This document shows positions 1 to 9,162 of a DNA stretch of 64,000 nucleotides, piece by piece. Numbering within the stretch: position 1 is the stretch's first letter; every line of letters begins with the position of its first letter. This stretch comes from Acetobacteraceae bacterium (GTDB lineage Bacteria > Pseudomonadota > Alphaproteobacteria > Acetobacterales > Acetobacteraceae). A program made the position numbers and the translations under genes. A model generated the notes under the pieces. That model was given only the letters and a program-made list of their open reading frames with translations. It ran no database searches and had not been told where the DNA came from. The stretch is taken from contig JAKFUL010000010.1 in the NCBI GenBank assembly GCA_021732665.1, positions 62,001 through 126,000 of the forward strand. The letters run 5' to 3'.

Positions 1-633
1 ACGACCGACTTCACCCACATCATCGGCCTGACCGGCTGGCTGTTCGGCGTAGCGGTGCGCGCCAGCGCCCCTTGGGCCAATTTCCGCGAGATGCTGGAGG
101 ACGCCAAGCGCCGCCCTGGCCGGATTTCCTTCTCCACCTCCGGTGTCGCCACCACCAACCACCTGGCGATGGAGGAGATCATGGCGCGCGAGGGGGTGGA
201 ATTGCTGCATGTCCCCTTCCGCGGTTCGAACGAGGCGATCGCGCCGGTGCTCAACGGCAATGTCGACATGATCGCCGACAGCTCGACCTGGGCGCCGCAG
301 GTCGAGGCCGGGTCGATGCGGCTGCTCTGCGTGTGGAGCGCCGAGCGGGCGCGGCGCTTCCCCAACGTGCCCACCCTGAAGGAGCTGGGCTACGACATGG
401 TGGTGACCAGCAATTACGGTCTCTCCGGCCCGCCGAACATGGACCCAGGCATCGTGCGCGTGCTGCATGACGCCTTCCGCGACGCGCTGCTGAGCGAGGA
501 CAACGCCCGGGTGCGCGGCCAGTTCGACATGCCGCTGGTCTACCTCAATTCCGAGCAATACACTGATTTCGTGCGCCAACGCGCGGCCATCGAGCGGGAG
601 ATCATCACCCGCCTCGGCATCCGGATGGAGTGA
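1..633 (+). CDS. Bug/TctC-family tripartite tricarboxylate transporter substrate-binding protein (5' truncated by window)
   Basis: Frame open from base 1 (TTDFTHIIGLTGWLFGVAVRASAPW...); Bug-like motifs 'ISFSTSGVATTNHLAMEEI', 'HVPFRGSNEAIAPVLNGNVDMIAD', 'FPNVPTLKELGYD'. Confidence 0.88.
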   Translation, partial: TTDFTHIIGLTGWLFGVAVRASAPWANFREMLEDAKRRPGRISFSTSGVATTNHLAMEEIMAREGVELLHVPFRGSNEAIAPVLNGNVDMIADSSTWAPQVEAGSMRLLCVWSAERARRFPNVPTLKELGYDMVVTSNYGLSGPPNMDPGIVRVLHDAFRDALLSEDNARVRGQFDMPLVYLNSEQYTDFVRQRAAIEREIITRLGIRME

Positions 634-1589
634 GCTCCATGAGGATCACCCGCCGCGCACTGCCGCTTCTCGCGACACCGGCCTTCGCCCAGGCGCGCTT
701 CCCCAGCCGCCCGATCCGCTTCCTCATTCCCTGGCCGCCCGGCGGCAGCCTGGATGCGCTGCACCGGCGGATGTTCGAGGTCTTCCAGCAGGACACCGGC
801 CAGCCCGTGCTGATCGAGAACATGGCCGGCGCCCGCGGCACGCGCGCCGCCACCTTCCTGGTGCAGCAGGGGCGGCCCGATGGCTACACGCTGGCGCATC
901 ACCACCTCTCCATCATCCGCCACCCCTTCCTGACCCGGCAGCCGAGCTGGGATCCGGTGGCGGATTTCACCTACATCATGCAGATCACCGGCTTCGTCTT
1001 CGGCACCGTTGTGCGCTCCGACAGCCCCTACCGCACATGGGCCGACCTGATGGAGGCGGCGCGGCGCCGGCCCGGGGAACTGACCTATTCCACCTCCGGC
1101 ATCGCCACCACCAACCACATCGCCAAAGAACTGCTGCTGGAGCGCGAGCGCGCTTCGATGACCCATATCCCCTTCCGCGGCGCGCAGGAGGGGGTGACGG
1201 CGCTGCTGGGCAACCAGATCACCGCGGTGAGCGACGCCCAGTCCTGGCGCGAACAGGTGCTGGCCGGGCAGTTCCGGCTGCTGAGTGTCTGGACGCCGAC
1301 CCGCCTGCCCGCCTTCCCCGATGCACCCACCCTGCGCGACCTGGGCTATGGGATGAGCGTGACCAGCCCCTACGGCATCGCGGGGCCGCGCGGGATGGAG
1401 CCCGAAATCGTCGCATTTCTTCACACCGCCTTCAAAAAGGCGCTGCAGGACGAGGCGAGCCAGCGGATCATGCGGCAATGGGAGTTGCCGGATGAGTATC
1501 TCGACCCGCAGGCCTATCTGGATTTCGCCAAGGAAAGAGCGGCTTTCGAGCGCGAGACGGTGACGCGGCTGCGGCTGACGATCGACTGA
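630..1589 (+). CDS. Bug/TctC-family substrate-binding protein (tandem paralog)
   Basis: GTG 630 (or ATG 639), overlaps upstream stop; 'FPSRPIRFLIPWPPGGSLDAL', 'HIPFRGAQEGVTALLGNQI', 'FPDAPTLRDLGYG'. Confidence 0.88.
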   Translation: MSSMRITRRALPLLATPAFAQARFPSRPIRFLIPWPPGGSLDALHRRMFEVFQQDTGQPVLIENMAGARGTRAATFLVQQGRPDGYTLAHHHLSIIRHPFLTRQPSWDPVADFTYIMQITGFVFGTVVRSDSPYRTWADLMEAARRRPGELTYSTSGIATTNHIAKELLLERERASMTHIPFRGAQEGVTALLGNQITAVSDAQSWREQVLAGQFRLLSVWTPTRLPAFPDAPTLRDLGYGMSVTSPYGIAGPRGMEPEIVAFLHTAFKKALQDEASQRIMRQWELPDEYLDPQAYLDFAKERAAFERETVTRLRLTID

Positions 1590-1593
1590 GATC

Positions 1594-1631
1594 GGCCGCC
1601 AAGCCTTGCCTGCGGCCGTATCATTTTTGAT
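1594..1631 (+). terminator. Possible Rho-independent terminator after the Bug genes
   Basis: GGCCGC-N12-GCGGCC followed by GTATCATTTTT. Confidence 0.4.
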
Positions 1632-1745
1632 GACAAATTCGGAAATTTAGCGTCTCACAAAAACTTGTGGTTGCGGTGCGCCGTGATTAATGGTTTTTAA
1701 GCCTTGGCAGCCGACCCCGGCGAGCAGCAAAGAAAAGGAGTTTCC

Positions 1746-1910
1746 ATGAGTGGTGCCCGCGTCTCCCAGCGTCGTTCGACCATCGTCGCCGAACCCGTCC
1801 AGCCCATGCAGGGCAACATCGTTCTGATGGGTCTTCGTGTCGTTCTCCTCGGCTGCGCCGCCGCCCTGGTGGGTGTGCTCGGCCACGTCGCCTGGAAGAT
1901 CATCGCCTGA
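1746..1910 (+). CDS. Small single-TM hypothetical protein (54 aa)
   Basis: Strong SD AAAGGAG upstream of ATG 1746; hydrophobic segment NIVLMGLRVVLLGCAAALVGVLGHVAW; followed by a terminator. Confidence 0.6.
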   Translation: MSGARVSQRRSTIVAEPVQPMQGNIVLMGLRVVLLGCAAALVGVLGHVAWKIIA

Positions 1911-1943
1911 CATCCTGACCGTTTAAGGACAGGGATGGGGCAA

Positions 1944-1972
1944 AAAAGGGGCTTTGGCCCCTTTTGTTGTTT
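1944..1972 (+). terminator. Rho-independent terminator
   Basis: Perfect 9-bp stem AAAAGGGGC-TTTG-GCCCCTTTT followed by GTTGTTT. Confidence 0.8.
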
Positions 1973-2066
1973 CTGGAGGCTGGGGTGCAAACCCTGCATC
2001 GGCAACAGGACCGCCCCGCGCGATCCGCGCATTCCGGTTTCGTGACATCCCGACTAGATTGCCCCC

Positions 2067-2828
2067 ATGTCCAAGCCCCGCATCGCCCTCTTCGTCACCT
2101 GCCTGGTCGATTCCTGGCGCCCCAGCGTGGGCTTCGCCGCGATAAAACTGCTGGAGGATGCCGGCTGCACCGTGGAGGTGCCGATGGCGCAGACCTGCTG
2201 CGGCCAGCCCGCCTATAACAGCGGCGACCGGGCCTCGGCCCAGGCCATCGCCCGCCAGGTGATCCGCAATTTCCGTGGCTTCGACCATGTCGTGGCGCCC
2301 AGCGGCAGTTGCGCCGCGATGATCCACCACCACTACCCCGCTTTGTTCGAGGAGACCGACCCCACGGCGTTGGGCGAGGCGCGCGAGCTGGCCGCACGCA
2401 CCCACGAACTGACCGCCTTCCTGCATGACGTGCTGGGTGTTCGGCGAATTCAGGGCCGGTATGAGGGTGTCGCCACCTATCACGACAGTTGCTCGGGCCT
2501 GCGCGAACTGGGCGTGCGCGACCAGCCCCGCGCCCTGCTCTCGGGCATCGCCGGCCTTTCGGTGACCGAGCTTTCCGAACCCGATGTCTGTTGCGGCTTC
2601 GGTGGCACCTTCTGCGTGAAATACCCCGAGATCAGCACCCGCATGGTCAGCGACAAGGTGGCGGATATCACCGCCACTGGCGCCACCACCCTGCTGGCCG
2701 GCGATATGGGCTGCCTGCTGAACATGGCCGGCAGGCTCTCGCGCGAGGGCAGCGCCGTGCAGGTCCGCCATGTCGCCGAGGTTCTGGCGGGCATGACCGA
2801 CACCACGCCAATAGGGAGTGCCGGCTGA
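2067..2828 (+). CDS. (Fe-S)-binding CCG-domain protein, LutA/YkgE family
   Basis: Two CCG motifs 'QTCCGQPAYNSGD' and 'DVCCGFGGTFCVKYPEIS'. Confidence 0.85.
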   Translation: MSKPRIALFVTCLVDSWRPSVGFAAIKLLEDAGCTVEVPMAQTCCGQPAYNSGDRASAQAIARQVIRNFRGFDHVVAPSGSCAAMIHHHYPALFEETDPTALGEARELAARTHELTAFLHDVLGVRRIQGRYEGVATYHDSCSGLRELGVRDQPRALLSGIAGLSVTELSEPDVCCGFGGTFCVKYPEISTRMVSDKVADITATGATTLLAGDMGCLLNMAGRLSREGSAVQVRHVAEVLAGMTDTTPIGSAG

Positions 2829-3553
2829 TGGCCGCCGCCGAGGATTTTCAGCCCGAATCGCTGGCCGCGACGGTGGCGCGCGACGGCTATGCGCGGCTGC
2901 GGCCGGCCGCCATGGCCGCCGCGCTGCGACTGCCCAGCCCCGCGCTCGGCGCCTTCGCCGCGAGCTGGGAGCGCCTGGAGACCGATGGCTTCATGGCCGA
3001 TGGCGGCCGCTACCGGCTGCGCCGCCACGCCAATTTCAATGCCCTCCCTGGCCTGCCCCCCACGCGCGGCCTGCACCGGCCGCATTTCCAGGCCAGCGTG
3101 CACAACGCGCTGAATGGCGGCGTGGATCGCTGGTTCGCCCCGGTGGAGGACGACGTCGCCGCCAGCCCGGCCACGCAGGCGCTCCTGGCCATGGGCGGGG
3201 ATGCCGCCGCCGGGCTGCGCCCGGGGGCCGGCTTCTTCATCGAAATGCACCAGTTCCGCATCGAGGCCCTGGCCGGCGCGCCGGGCTACCCCACGCCCGA
3301 GGGCACGCATCATGACGGCGTCGATGTCGTTCTCATCGCCATGATCAACCGCCGCAACCTCACCGGCGGGCAGACGCTGGTGACGGACAATGCGGGCGGG
3401 GAACTCGCCCGCTTCACCCTCGATGGCCTGCTCGACACCGCCATCATGGATGATACGCGGGTGATGCATGGGGTGACGCCGATCGAGCCGACCGACGCCG
3501 GGCTGCCCAGCCGGCGCGATGTGCTGGTCATCACCTGGAAGGCGTTGGGGTAG
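2828..3553 (+). CDS. 2OG-Fe(II) dioxygenase family protein (PF10014-like)
   Basis: TGATG overlap with upstream gene; 'TPEGTHHDGVDVVLIAMINRRNLTGGQTLV...TRVMHGVTPI' resembles the iron/2OG motif of this family. Confidence 0.75.
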   Translation: MAAAEDFQPESLAATVARDGYARLRPAAMAAALRLPSPALGAFAASWERLETDGFMADGGRYRLRRHANFNALPGLPPTRGLHRPHFQASVHNALNGGVDRWFAPVEDDVAASPATQALLAMGGDAAAGLRPGAGFFIEMHQFRIEALAGAPGYPTPEGTHHDGVDVVLIAMINRRNLTGGQTLVTDNAGGELARFTLDGLLDTAIMDDTRVMHGVTPIEPTDAGLPSRRDVLVITWKALG

Positions 3554-3557
3554 CGCC

Positions 3558-4214
3558 TCAGGCCGGCTCGGCGTCGCGCTCTTTCCACATCCGCTGGAAG
3601 GCAGGCCGGGCGTGGCAGGCGGCCAGCCAGGCCTTCACATGCGGCGCGGCCTCGAACAGCGCCGGCGCCGGGACCGCGTAGCGGATGATCTCGGCCACGT
3701 TGATGTCGGCCACGGTGAAGCGGCCGCCCACGAGGTGGCCGGTCGCGGCCAGCGCGGCGTTGAGCACCGCGAAGGGCGCGCGCAGCGCCGCCTCGGCGGC
3801 ATCGGCGGCGGCGGCGTCACGCTCCGCCGGGGGTTTTCCCACGCGGTTGTAGAGGATGGAGATGGAATGGGGTTCCACCCCGGTCGCGGCCCACAGGCTC
3901 CACATGCCCATCTGGCCATCCTCGGCCAGGCTGGCCGGGCCCAGCGCGCCGCCATGGGCGCGCGCCAGATACAGGTTGATGGCCAGCGATTCGGTCAGCA
4001 CCAGATCGCCATCCACCATGCAGGGCACCTGGGCATTGGGGTTCACCGCCAGGAAGGCCGGGCTGGCCGTGTGCATGGGCGCATCCGGCGCGGTGGGGTC
4101 GGCCAGGCGATAGACCTGGATGACCGGCACATGCCGCACCGCCAGCCCGGCCTCATGCGCCAGCCAGATGTTGCGTGAGGCGCGTGAGCGCAGAACGCCA
4201 TAGATCGTGATCAT
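3558..4214 (-). CDS. Glutathione S-transferase family protein
   Basis: Thioredoxin-like N-terminus 'ITIYGVLRSRASRNIWLAHEAGL', 'NPNAQVPCMVDGDLVLTESLAINLYLA'. Confidence 0.85.
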   Translation of the reverse strand: MITIYGVLRSRASRNIWLAHEAGLAVRHVPVIQVYRLADPTAPDAPMHTASPAFLAVNPNAQVPCMVDGDLVLTESLAINLYLARAHGGALGPASLAEDGQMGMWSLWAATGVEPHSISILYNRVGKPPAERDAAAADAAEAALRAPFAVLNAALAATGHLVGGRFTVADINVAEIIRYAVPAPALFEAAPHVKAWLAACHARPAFQRMWKERDAEPA

Positions 4215-5188
4215 GCCATTATCCCCGCGGCGCGCGCCTGTTGCCGGACAAGCGCTATGGTCAGTTCCAGAACCGGCGCCGGCACGCCAAGCTCCCGCCC
4301 CAGCAGCAGCGGCTGGTCGAACAGGGATGCGATCTCCATCGGCCGCCCGGCCTCCAGATCCTGCAGGATGGAGGGTTTGTGCGCGGTGGCGCCGCTTCGC
4401 GCAAGCCGCTCCTCCGGGTCGATCTCGATGGCCAGGCCCAGCGCCCGGCCGATCGCCACTGCCTCCTTCATGCAGGCCAGCGAGGCCCGGCGCAGCACCG
4501 GGTCCTCCAGCGTCGTCTTGATGTCCTGCCGCGCCGCGGTGCAAAGCGGGCCGTTGGCCAGATTGCCGATCAGCTTGAGCCAGAGCTCGGTGCGGATATC
4601 GGTGGTGGCGCGCGCGCCCATGCCGCCCGCCTTCAGCACATCGGCAATGGCCTGGGCGCGGGCCGAGGGCCGGTTGTCGGGCTCGCCCAGGATCAGCCGG
4701 TCATTGCTGGTGGCCACGCGGATCACGCCGGGCTCGATCACCGTACAGGCCGACCAGATGACGCCGCCGATGGTGCGCTCGATGCCGATGGCGTTGCGGA
4801 TCACGTCGCCCGGGTCGACCAGCGGCAGCCGCGTGCCCTCCCGCGCGCTGCCCTCATGGTCGAAGAACCACCAGGGAATGCCGTTCATCACGAAGGTCAC
4901 GGAGGTCTGAGGCCCGAGCAGCGGCCCGATGGCGGCGGCCGCGGCGGGCAGCGCCGTCTGCTTGGTGGTCAGCAGCACGGCATCCTGCGGGCCGAGTTCG
5001 CCGGCATCGGCGGCGGCACGGGGGCGGACATGGATCTCGCCATCCGGCGTCAGCACGCGCAGGCCATCGGCCTGAATGGCCGCGAGGTTGGGCCCGCGGG
5101 CGATGATGGAGACATCCGCGCCCCCCTTCGCCAGCCTGGCGGCGAGATGGCCGCCAATGGCGCCGGCACCGAATACACAGATCTTCAT
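4211..5188 (-). CDS. Ketopantoate reductase family (PanE/ApbA) protein
   Basis: 'MKICVFGAGAIGGHLAARLAKGGADVSIIARG', 'LWLKLIGNLANGPLCTAA'. Confidence 0.85.
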   Translation of the reverse strand: MKICVFGAGAIGGHLAARLAKGGADVSIIARGPNLAAIQADGLRVLTPDGEIHVRPRAAADAGELGPQDAVLLTTKQTALPAAAAAIGPLLGPQTSVTFVMNGIPWWFFDHEGSAREGTRLPLVDPGDVIRNAIGIERTIGGVIWSACTVIEPGVIRVATSNDRLILGEPDNRPSARAQAIADVLKAGGMGARATTDIRTELWLKLIGNLANGPLCTAARQDIKTTLEDPVLRRASLACMKEAVAIGRALGLAIEIDPEERLARSGATAHKPSILQDLEAGRPMEIASLFDQPLLLGRELGVPAPVLELTIALVRQQARAAGIMA

Positions 5189-5982
5189 GGAGAGCCTTCT
5201 GGACTGGAACGCATGAGCGCGACCATGGCGGCCGCGGCCTCGGCCAGGGCGGTGCAGAGCCGGGCGCCGAGATCGGCATCCGCCTCGCGCGGGTCCTCGG
5301 CCTGCACGCCGCCCGGCGCCACCTCATCGACATGGGTGGGGAGCGAGAAGTCCACGCCGGCCAGGCGCAGCGCGCCGAAATTGGTCACCGGCCGGCCGAA
5401 AATCCGCCCCGCCGCCTGGCGCGGCGCGAGGCGGTGCGGGGCGCAGAGCTGCGGGAAGAGATGCAGCGCCACCGACAGCACAGGGTTGCCGCCATGGCCG
5501 GTGGCCGCGGCCGGCGCGCCCCATTCGCGCAGCAGGTCCGAGGCCTCGCGCCACAGGTGCAGCGCCGGCACGATGGCGCCATGGCGCGCCCGCATGACGC
5601 GCTGCGCCGCATCGATGGCCGGAATATTGCCGCCATGGCCATTGACCACCAGCAGGCGCCGCGCGCCGCCGCGATGCAGTGCCTCCAGCGTCTCCAGCGT
5701 CAGGGCGGAGAGCGTGGCGGGGGAGAGTGCCACGCCGCCCGGCACGCCGGCGAAAAAATCCTCGCCGCCGAAGGGGATGGCCGGCGCCACCAGCGCGTCA
5801 TCGCCAGCCGCCTGGGCGGCGCGGGCGGCCTGCATGGCAATGGCATCGGCCAGCATGAAATCGCCCATGGGCGCCGCCGGGCCATGCGTCTCCGTGCTGC
5901 CCATGGGCAGGATGACGGCAGCGCCGGCGGCAAGGCGCGCCGCCACATCCGGCGCGCGCAACCGGGCGATGGCGTGCGGCAT
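5185..5982 (-). CDS. Creatininase family protein
   Basis: 'VILPMGSTETHGPAAPMGDFMLADAIA', 'LLVVNGHGGN'. Confidence 0.87.
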   Translation of the reverse strand: MPHAIARLRAPDVAARLAAGAAVILPMGSTETHGPAAPMGDFMLADAIAMQAARAAQAAGDDALVAPAIPFGGEDFFAGVPGGVALSPATLSALTLETLEALHRGGARRLLVVNGHGGNIPAIDAAQRVMRARHGAIVPALHLWREASDLLREWGAPAAATGHGGNPVLSVALHLFPQLCAPHRLAPRQAAGRIFGRPVTNFGALRLAGVDFSLPTHVDEVAPGGVQAEDPREADADLGARLCTALAEAAAAMVALMRSSPEGSP

Positions 5983-7160
5983 CAGCGCAGCATGTCCACC
6001 GCGATGCGGCTGAGCGCCTGCACGCCCAGGCCGATGCAGGCCTCGTCGGGCTGGTAGAAGGCATTGTGCAGCCGGTCATCGCGACCCGGGGCGCCGGCAC
6101 CGACCAGGAGATGAAAACTTGGCACACGGTCGGCAAAGGCGGAAAAATCCTCGGCGCCCATGGAAGGTTCCTTCTCGAGCACGGGCCGGGCGAAATTCTG
6201 CTGGACGGAGGCGATGGCGGGTTCCAGCACCGCATCATCATTTCGCAGGCTGGGCACCATGCGGCGGTAATTGACCTCGATCTTGCAGCGCATCGCCTCG
6301 GCCACGCCGGCGCAAAGGCGGCGGATGGCGGCCTCGGCCACGTCGCGCGCCGCGGGCTGCAGGGTGCGCACCGTGCCCTTCAGGGCCACACGCTCGGGGA
6401 TGATGTTGTAGGTGGTGCCGCCCGCGACCATGCCCACCGTCACCACGCAGGGGTGCAGCGGCTTTTGCTCGCGCGAGACGACGGTCTGCAACTGGGTGAT
6501 GAGATGGGCGGCGGCCACGATGGGGTCGACCGCGGCGTAGGGATGCGCGGCATGGCCCGATTTGCCCTGCACGATGATATCGAAGCGGTCGGAGGCCGCC
6601 AGGGCGTGGCCGCGCACGAAGCCGAACTCGCCCACCGCCATATCGGGCATGTTGTGGAAGCCCAAGGCCATGTCCAGGCCATCGGCCGCACCATCGGCGA
6701 TCATGGCCGGCGCCCCTTCCAGCACCTCCTCGGCCGGCTGGAAGATGAGCTGGATGCGGCCGGCCAGGCTGGGGGCGAGGTCGCGCAGGAGTTCCGCCAC
6801 GCCGATCAGCGTGGCGGTGTGGATGTCATGGCCGCAGGCATGCATCTGGCCCTCCACGGTGCTGGCGAAGTCGAGCCCGGTCTCCTCATGGATCGGCAGC
6901 GCGTCCATGTCGGCCCTGATCGCCAGGGTGGGGCCGGGGCGGCCGCCCTCGATGGTGCCGATCACCCCGGTGCGGCCCACGCCAGTGCGGTGCGGGATGC
7001 CCAGGCGGGTGAGTTCGGCGGCGACGATGCCGGCGGTGCGGACTTCCTGGAAGGCGAGTTCGGGCACCTTGTGGATGTCGCGGCGGATTTCGACCAGCCG
7101 CGGCTCGATGGCGGCGGTGGCCTCCTTCAGGTGGCCGGCGATGTCGTTGGGAAGGGGCAT
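5982..7160 (-). CDS. M20 family amidohydrolase (hippurate hydrolase-like)
   Basis: 'IRRDIHKVPELAFQEVRTA', 'MHACGHDIHTATLIG', 'MGAEDFSAF'; start ATG at 7160. Confidence 0.88.
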   Translation of the reverse strand: MPLPNDIAGHLKEATAAIEPRLVEIRRDIHKVPELAFQEVRTAGIVAAELTRLGIPHRTGVGRTGVIGTIEGGRPGPTLAIRADMDALPIHEETGLDFASTVEGQMHACGHDIHTATLIGVAELLRDLAPSLAGRIQLIFQPAEEVLEGAPAMIADGAADGLDMALGFHNMPDMAVGEFGFVRGHALAASDRFDIIVQGKSGHAAHPYAAVDPIVAAAHLITQLQTVVSREQKPLHPCVVTVGMVAGGTTYNIIPERVALKGTVRTLQPAARDVAEAAIRRLCAGVAEAMRCKIEVNYRRMVPSLRNDDAVLEPAIASVQQNFARPVLEKEPSMGAEDFSAFADRVPSFHLLVGAGAPGRDDRLHNAFYQPDEACIGLGVQALSRIAVDMLR

Positions 7161-7336
7161 GCTCGCTCCGCGGGTCAGGATGGCGCAACATCCGCCGGGG
7201 GCGCCGGGCTGTCCAGTTGCCCGGTGGCCGACCATCGCGCTGCAACATCTCGGGACGGCTGCGTAACGGGCGGCGCAACCGCTTGCTGCCCATCCGGCGG
7301 CCTGCCATAGCGGAAAAAAAGCCGGGGAACCCGAAC

Positions 7337-8308
7337 GTGCCAAGCAGAATCGCCCGCCGTGACGTGCTGGTGACGAGCACCGTCTTCGCGCCGCGCGTGC
7401 TGCGCGCGCAGGCCTGGCCCGCCCAGGCCATCAGGCTCGTCGTGCCGTTTGCACCGGGCGGCACCACCGACCTGATGGCCCGCCTGGTCGCCACGCCGCT
7501 GGCCGAGCGTCTGGGCGTCGCCATCACCATCGACAACCGCCCCGGCGCCGGCGCCACCGTGGGCAGCCTGGCCGTGGCGCAGGCGGTGCCTGATGGCCAC
7601 ACGCTGCTGATGAGCAACATCGCCAGCCACGGCATCGGCCCCAGCCTCTACCCCGGTATCCGCTACGACGCGGTGCGGGACTTTTCCCATATCGCGCTGA
7701 TCACGCAGAACCCTTCGGTCTTCGTGGCCAACCCGCGCGCGGGCATCGGCAGTATTTCCGAGCTGGCGGCGCGGCATCGGGCGAGTGCCGGCGGCATCGA
7801 CATGGCAAGTTCGGGCGCCGGCTCCTCCAACCACATGTTGATAGTGCTGCTGGGGCGCGCGCTGGGGCGGGAGATCAACCATATTCCCTTCCGGGGCGCG
7901 GGGCCGGCGATGACGGCGGTGATCGGCGGCCAGGTGCCGCTGATGAGCGACAGCCTGCCCTCGGCCGCGAGCCATCTGCGGGCCGGCTCGGTGCGCGGCG
8001 TCGCCATTTCCGATGCGGAGCGGCACCCGGCCTTTCCGGACATCCCGACCTTCCGCGAGCAGGGGCACGACATTGTCAGCACCAGCTGGTTCGGGTTGTC
8101 GGGCCCCGCCGGGATGCCGCCGGCGGTGGTGGAGAGACTCAACCTTGAGTTGCGGGAAATACTGGGCGGCGCCGAGTTGCGGCGGCGTTTTGCCGAGTTG
8201 GGCGGCACGCCGGGCCAGATGAGCGCCGCGGAATACGCCGGATATGTCGCCGCCGAGGTTGCCTATTGGGCACCGCTCGTGCGCGCTTCTGGCGCGCAGC
8301 CCGACTGA
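7337..8308 (+). CDS. Bug/TctC-family TTT substrate-binding protein
   Basis: GTG start; 'IRLVVPFAPGGTTDLMARLVATPLAERLG', 'INHIPFRGAGPAMTAVIGGQVPLMSD'. Confidence 0.88.
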   Translation: MPSRIARRDVLVTSTVFAPRVLRAQAWPAQAIRLVVPFAPGGTTDLMARLVATPLAERLGVAITIDNRPGAGATVGSLAVAQAVPDGHTLLMSNIASHGIGPSLYPGIRYDAVRDFSHIALITQNPSVFVANPRAGIGSISELAARHRASAGGIDMASSGAGSSNHMLIVLLGRALGREINHIPFRGAGPAMTAVIGGQVPLMSDSLPSAASHLRAGSVRGVAISDAERHPAFPDIPTFREQGHDIVSTSWFGLSGPAGMPPAVVERLNLELREILGGAELRRRFAELGGTPGQMSAAEYAGYVAAEVAYWAPLVRASGAQPD

Positions 8309-8546
8309 ACATGCACGAAAACACCGCCGTGCCTGACGTAAACGTAAGCTTCTTTCGTTCGGCGGCAGTTCGGCTCTGGGCTGGACGTGCGGAACACGCT
8401 AGGCATGATGGCTGGATTGTGTTGGAAGCCGGTGGCGTCCTGTGCCAAGGGTGGCGTGGATGGCGGGGTGGATGTCGACGGCGGCGAGTCTTGCTGCCGC
8501 CTCAATGCAAACGATGGGTTGCGCGTTGTCTGGGAAAGGCCTGGGA

Positions 8547-9149
8547 ATGAAAATAAACGAGAAGGACCTGGTATCAGGTCTGTTTCTGATCCTGATCGCG
8601 GCCATCGGCTTGTGGCTGAATCTGGATCACAACATGGGCACGGCGCGCCGCATGGGCCCAGGCTACATGCCCTGGATGGTGTTCTGGCTGCAGATCGTGC
8701 TGGGCGGCCTGGCCGTGCTGATCGGCATCTTCGGCGACGGCGAGAAGCTGCTGCGCTGGACCGGCAACGAGATCGGCGCCTTCGTCGGCGGCATCGCGGT
8801 CGGCTTCGCCGTCTTCTACATCCTCAAACCGATGCCCGGCTTCTTCGGCCAGACCTACAACGCGGTCGGCACCGCGATGATGATCGGCTTCCTGGTGCTG
8901 TGCATCGCACCTGGCTGGCGGCTTTTCGGCCTGATCAACGCGTCCATGTGCCTCTTCGGCCTGCTGCTGGAAAAGATGGGCTTCTTCGCCGCCCTGGTCG
9001 GCATCATCGTCATGTCGTGCCTTGCGGAACGCGAACACCTGAAGAAGCCGATCGGCATTCTCGGCACCACGATCTTCCTGCTGATCATGTGCTGGTTCGT
9101 GTTCATCAAGGAACTCGATATCCGCGTAAACCTCTGGCCGCAGCTGTAA
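8547..9149 (+). CDS. Tripartite tricarboxylate transporter small permease, TctB family
   Basis: Four-TM pattern 'MKINEKDLVSGLFLILIAAIGLW...MGPGYMPWMVFWLQIVLG'; immediately upstream of tctA. Confidence 0.82.
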   Translation: MKINEKDLVSGLFLILIAAIGLWLNLDHNMGTARRMGPGYMPWMVFWLQIVLGGLAVLIGIFGDGEKLLRWTGNEIGAFVGGIAVGFAVFYILKPMPGFFGQTYNAVGTAMMIGFLVLCIAPGWRLFGLINASMCLFGLLLEKMGFFAALVGIIVMSCLAEREHLKKPIGILGTTIFLLIMCWFVFIKELDIRVNLWPQL

Positions 9150-9162
9150 GGAGCCGGAACCC

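Noticed and set aside
540-1478. 312-aa minus-strand ORF opposite the Bug genes
   Set aside because: Antisense shadow frame without domain signal.
4241-6013. Long plus-strand ORF of 590 aa
   Set aside because: Antisense shadow of the ketopantoate reductase and creatininase genes; composition R/G/A/P/H-rich with no recognisable domain.
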